This document shows positions 22,790 through 25,085 of a stretch of 25,085 nucleotides of DNA, piece by piece. The notes beneath the pieces were generated by a model. It did no database searches and had not been told where the DNA came from. It saw only the letters and a program-made list of their open reading frames with translations. A program made the position numbers and the translations under genes. The DNA lies in contig CAMJPH010000029.1 of assembly GCA_946407715.1 (NCBI GenBank), positions 1 to 25,085 of the forward strand. The letters run 5' to 3'. Source of the stretch: an uncultured Bacteroidales bacterium (GTDB lineage Bacteria > Bacteroidota > Bacteroidia > Bacteroidales > WCHB1-69). Within the stretch, counting starts at the first letter, position 1, and each line of letters starts with the position of its first letter.

Positions 22790-24421
22790 TTAGTCTCCGT
22801 GCTGGTGTTTTAATGCTTGTTGGCTTTTCTTAATTTCCGTATATCGAATTATAGCATCCAACAACGCTTCATTGGGACAACCAAACAGCCGAGAGCAGTC
22901 TTCAACTTTGATTTCGGGATCGCAGTGCTCAAAGATGTAACAATGGCATTTGGAAGCTTTTCCCATGATGCCGAAGACGAGTTTGTCGTATTTTTTCTGC
23001 AGGGCGGCAAGGATGCCGCAGACGGTAAGCGGTTGTTGTTCCTCTTCGCGAATGAGATCGTAGGCAGGGCTATCCAACGGAACCGGGAGGTCAAGAGCCA
23101 ATGGCGTTTCCTGATTCCATTTTGCCAATAACACAATTTCGTCGTACTGTTCGCGGGTGAGTTCGCTATCCAACCCCAAATAGCATTCGTATGGAAGGTC
23201 GAAAACAGTGCCTTCTGCATGGTGCCCGAAATAATCGTGGAAGGTGTGAGGTGTAAGGAGCACATGGTCGCGTTCTTCCAAGACATCCAAGATTTTTTGC
23301 GCGCCATGGATGATAAGGGGACAGCCGCTTTCATAGAGTGCCACGGCAATCTCTGCACCCACATCCACACAGGAAGAGTAGCTTATTCCGAAAGTTATCA
23401 GCCATTTGTCTGGTGTGTACCAATCCGTCGCATGTACATCCATCCGAGACAGTCCCAATTCTCCATAATGGTCAAATGCCATTTTCTTGAATGCCGCCGC
23501 ACTGTCCAGGTCCGTTTCATCCGTGATCTCGCCGTGCCGCCCCAACTGATACTGTCGATAGAATTCTACATCTGTCATGTCGGCAACATCCTTCAACCAT
23601 TTCTCTTTCTTCTTAGATTCTTTTTTGTCGTAGAATTGACAGAAATGGTTTTCGTATGCCAAGTACGCTACACGGAAATATTTGGCATACAATCGGATAC
23701 TCATGTCTGGCAATGGTTCTCTATAGAAAGGCGGATAAGACTCGATGGTCTTCCCAGATGCTATTTTCCGATAAATTTCCTCATTAACGACACACTCATT
23801 AAGTACTCGGATGGCTTTCTCCACATCCTTAGGTAATCTTCGCTGCCAGGGAACGATTCTGTCCAGGTCTTTTCGAGGAATATGTCCAGTGCGTTGCCGC
23901 TTGGGAAGATGTTCTTCCACATAACGGTTGTAGGCTTCCGGATCCTTTGCGATTTCGGCCACTTTTTCCTTAAAAAAAGTCAAAAGCGGGTCAAGGAACC
24001 AGTCTAAAGGATCGTGACTGTGGCAGTTCCTGTCGGGATCATCGTGGATAATACACCAATGCATGTCATTGTCTGAAATATGGAGGAACGTTTTTCCTCG
24101 GTATTGACTTACAGAGACATAATGCCAGTATGTCTTCCGAGGATATTCACTCTGCCAGTAAGACAAGTATTCTTCCTCTGTCTTTGCTTCACCCCAGTCT
24201 TTAACTTCCTCGAAACTGACCCAGTCAGAAGGCTCTCCTCGCGGAACCTCTATCCATAGTCCATGGCGATAGTCGTCGCCGATGGGTTCGAAAGTGTCCA
24301 AAAGGACTTTGATTTCCAAAAGAATGCCGTGACTTTTCGGATTGGTGACGGCGTAGCTGTTGTCGAACCCTCCTCGTAGGAGGCGACACAACAGTGGTTG
24401 GTTTAGTTTCTTCTGATTCAT
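22790..24421 (-). CDS. Unrecognised large soluble protein, 543 aa
   Basis: No family recognised. No signal peptide or membrane segment; unusually rich in Trp, Tyr, His and Asp. The N-terminal third (about 1-150) has WIEVPRGEPSDWVSFEEVKD and DNDMHWCIIHDD. The middle (about 170-330) is helical and charged (VPWQRRLPKDVEKAIRVL). The C-terminal third carries GLSRMDVHATDWYTPDKW, a globular core with LLTPHTFHDYFGHHAEGTVF, and a tail with several Cys and His (KCHCYIFEHCDPEIKVEDCS) that could bind metal or a cofactor. No catalytic motif can be named. A predicted leader of about 208 nt separates it from an ECF-like motif at 24635-24664. Confidence 0.65.
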   Translation of the reverse strand: MNQKKLNQPLLCRLLRGGFDNSYAVTNPKSHGILLEIKVLLDTFEPIGDDYRHGLWIEVPRGEPSDWVSFEEVKDWGEAKTEEEYLSYWQSEYPRKTYWHYVSVSQYRGKTFLHISDNDMHWCIIHDDPDRNCHSHDPLDWFLDPLLTFFKEKVAEIAKDPEAYNRYVEEHLPKRQRTGHIPRKDLDRIVPWQRRLPKDVEKAIRVLNECVVNEEIYRKIASGKTIESYPPFYREPLPDMSIRLYAKYFRVAYLAYENHFCQFYDKKESKKKEKWLKDVADMTDVEFYRQYQLGRHGEITDETDLDSAAAFKKMAFDHYGELGLSRMDVHATDWYTPDKWLITFGISYSSCVDVGAEIAVALYESGCPLIIHGAQKILDVLEERDHVLLTPHTFHDYFGHHAEGTVFDLPYECYLGLDSELTREQYDEIVLLAKWNQETPLALDLPVPLDSPAYDLIREEEQQPLTVCGILAALQKKYDKLVFGIMGKASKCHCYIFEHCDPEIKVEDCSRLFGCPNEALLDAIIRYTEIKKSQQALKHQHGD

Positions 24422-24634
24422 AATGATGTCTTTGATTTCACAATCTTATTACAATTATTGGGTACTTCTGCTCGTTTCGCCTACTGGGAAACAATCTGGT
24501 TACTCGTGGCATCCCGAGATCTATCTCGTTATAGAGAATCCAGACAAAGCGGCCTTGTATGATGTATATCATAATCTTGTCTTTTTTGCTAATTCGTACC
24601 ATTGAACAGTCAAATCGCATTTGTTTTTATCTCT

Positions 24635-24664
24635 AAGTATGGAAAACAACCGAAATGTTACACC
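24635..24664 (-). promoter_or_regulatory. ECF-sigma-like promoter motif 2 (30-bp direct repeat)
   Basis: Identical over 30 bp to 22737-22766. Minus strand GTAAC (24657-24661), 15 bp, CATACT (24636-24641). It directs transcription toward the 543-aa gene. It is divergent from motif 3 (24696-24722), and the -35 parts of the two form an 11-bp inverted repeat (24653-24663 with 24695-24705). Confidence 0.6.
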
Positions 24665-24695
24665 CCAGCGAAAAAAATTTTTTTTCTGTTTTATG

Positions 24696-24722
24696 TGTAA
24701 CATTTTCCTTTTTTTCCGTACT
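24696..24722 (+). promoter_or_regulatory. ECF-sigma-like promoter motif 3, toward the TolC gene
   Basis: Plus strand GTAAC (24697-24701), 15 bp, CGTACT (24717-24722). It shares TGTAACATTT, the T-rich spacer and TTTTCC-R-TACT with motifs 1 and 2 at the same spacing. Transcription would begin near 24729, giving a leader of about 225 nt before the TolC-family gene. Confidence 0.55.
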
Positions 24723-24876
24723 ATATGGGCAAAAACAATTAAAAATGCTATAAAATGAAAACTTCATCAAAAATATCAGGCAAAAACAACCACCCACCCA
24801 TAACCATAGTTTCAGGCAAAATTCACACCATATTAAAAAAGTGTGTAGTTAATACACATCATAACATTTTTTTTAC

Positions 24877-24884
24877 TACTTTTG
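24877..24884 (+). promoter_or_regulatory. -7 box close to the TolC-family gene
   Basis: TACTTTTG followed by CAGCC matches TAnnTTTG. It has no TTG at 19-21 bp. It would give a leader of about 65 nt and could be a housekeeping promoter in addition to the ECF-like motif upstream. Confidence 0.4.
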
Positions 24885-24955
24885 CAGCCGTTTTAAATTA
24901 GGTAAAAAATATATCCTAATTTGTTGTGTTATAGAAAATTACTAAAGAAAAGAAT

Positions 24956-25085
24956 ATGCAGATAATGAAGAGAAGCTTGGCTTTCTTGTTGATAGGAGTG
25001 ATGGCGTTTGGATTGGTGACAATGGTTCAGGCCCAGGATTCCATTCACGTTGATCTGGACAAGGCCCTTGAAATCGCCCTTTCGG
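24956..25085 (+). CDS. TolC-family outer-membrane efflux protein, N-terminal part (runs off the window)
   Basis: Only 43 codons are present, starting MQIMKRSLAFLLIGVMAFGL (the Met at codon 4, 24965, is an equally good start). A signal peptide ends near VQAQ. The mature N-terminus DSIHVDLDKALEIALS matches the opening helix of Bacteroidota TolC/OEP-family outer-membrane channels, where an L-x-x-ALEIAL pattern begins the first coiled-coil helix. Such genes usually lead an operon with a membrane-fusion protein and an RND or ABC pump; those would lie beyond the right edge. The upstream region carries an ECF-like motif and a housekeeping -7 box. Confidence 0.72.
   Translation, partial: MQIMKRSLAFLLIGVMAFGLVTMVQAQDSIHVDLDKALEIALS

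Noticed and set aside
24438..24620. 60-codon minus-strand ORF ahead of the 543-aa gene
   Set aside because: Starts just after ECF-like motif 2 and could be a leader ORF, but it has no recognisable features and no clear ribosome binding site, so it is not listed as a gene.

Overview
The window looks like a Bacteroidales (Bacteroidota) chromosome, probably from a gut or rumen lineage. The evidence is: FISUMP-domain surface proteins, a T9SS type A C-terminal sorting signal, a PCMD-type secreted protein, DUF4292, Bacteroides-type promoters (TTG, 19-20 bp, TAnnTTTG), few Shine-Dalgarno sites, and AT-rich intergenic DNA with degenerate short tandem repeats. No phage, conjugative or CRISPR module is seen.

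Layout. 1-338: repeat-rich intergenic DNA. 339-3721 (minus): a GT4 glycosyltransferase, a secreted esterase and a PCMD-like secreted protein in that order of transcription, with an octamer array between the last two. 3722-4392: no gene; it holds a dispersed repeat (copy A) and a very long imperfect hairpin just upstream of a 74-aa helix-turn-helix protein. 4806-10808 (plus): a cell-surface block with one small FISUMP protein, one giant protein (282-bp tandem repeats, coiled coil, two FN3-like and two FISUMP domains) and a third FISUMP domain split off by an apparent frameshift; a strong terminator closes it. 10947-12665: an Rpn/PDDEXK_2 nuclease gene between two direct copies (B and C) of the same dispersed repeat. 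12764-15780 (plus): small PQ-loop-like membrane protein, lipoprotein, DUF4292 protein, QueG, tRNA-Leu(CAG), terminator, RsmI. 15966-20472 (minus): T9SS cargo protein, then ispH and ftsY (ftsY-ispH operon), then an NrtR-like Nudix protein. 20780-24421: a sigma-70-like gene with a canonical promoter, converging on two unrecognised genes. 24696-25085: start of a TolC-family efflux gene.

How they work together. The housekeeping genes (ftsY, ispH, queG, rsmI, tRNA-Leu) are ordinary. Two signals stand out. First, a motif resembling an ECF-sigma promoter (GTAAC, 15 bp, CRTACT) occurs three times with identical spacing: upstream of each unrecognised minus-strand gene and, pointing the other way, upstream of the TolC gene. 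This suggests a small regulon joining two uncharacterised proteins to an efflux operon, with a sigma-like gene nearby. Second, the Rpn nuclease gene is bracketed by direct copies of a roughly 200-250 bp repeat that also exists as a solo, truncated copy 7 kb away, which looks like a recombination unit. Both are inferences from sequence and need genome-wide motif or repeat searches.
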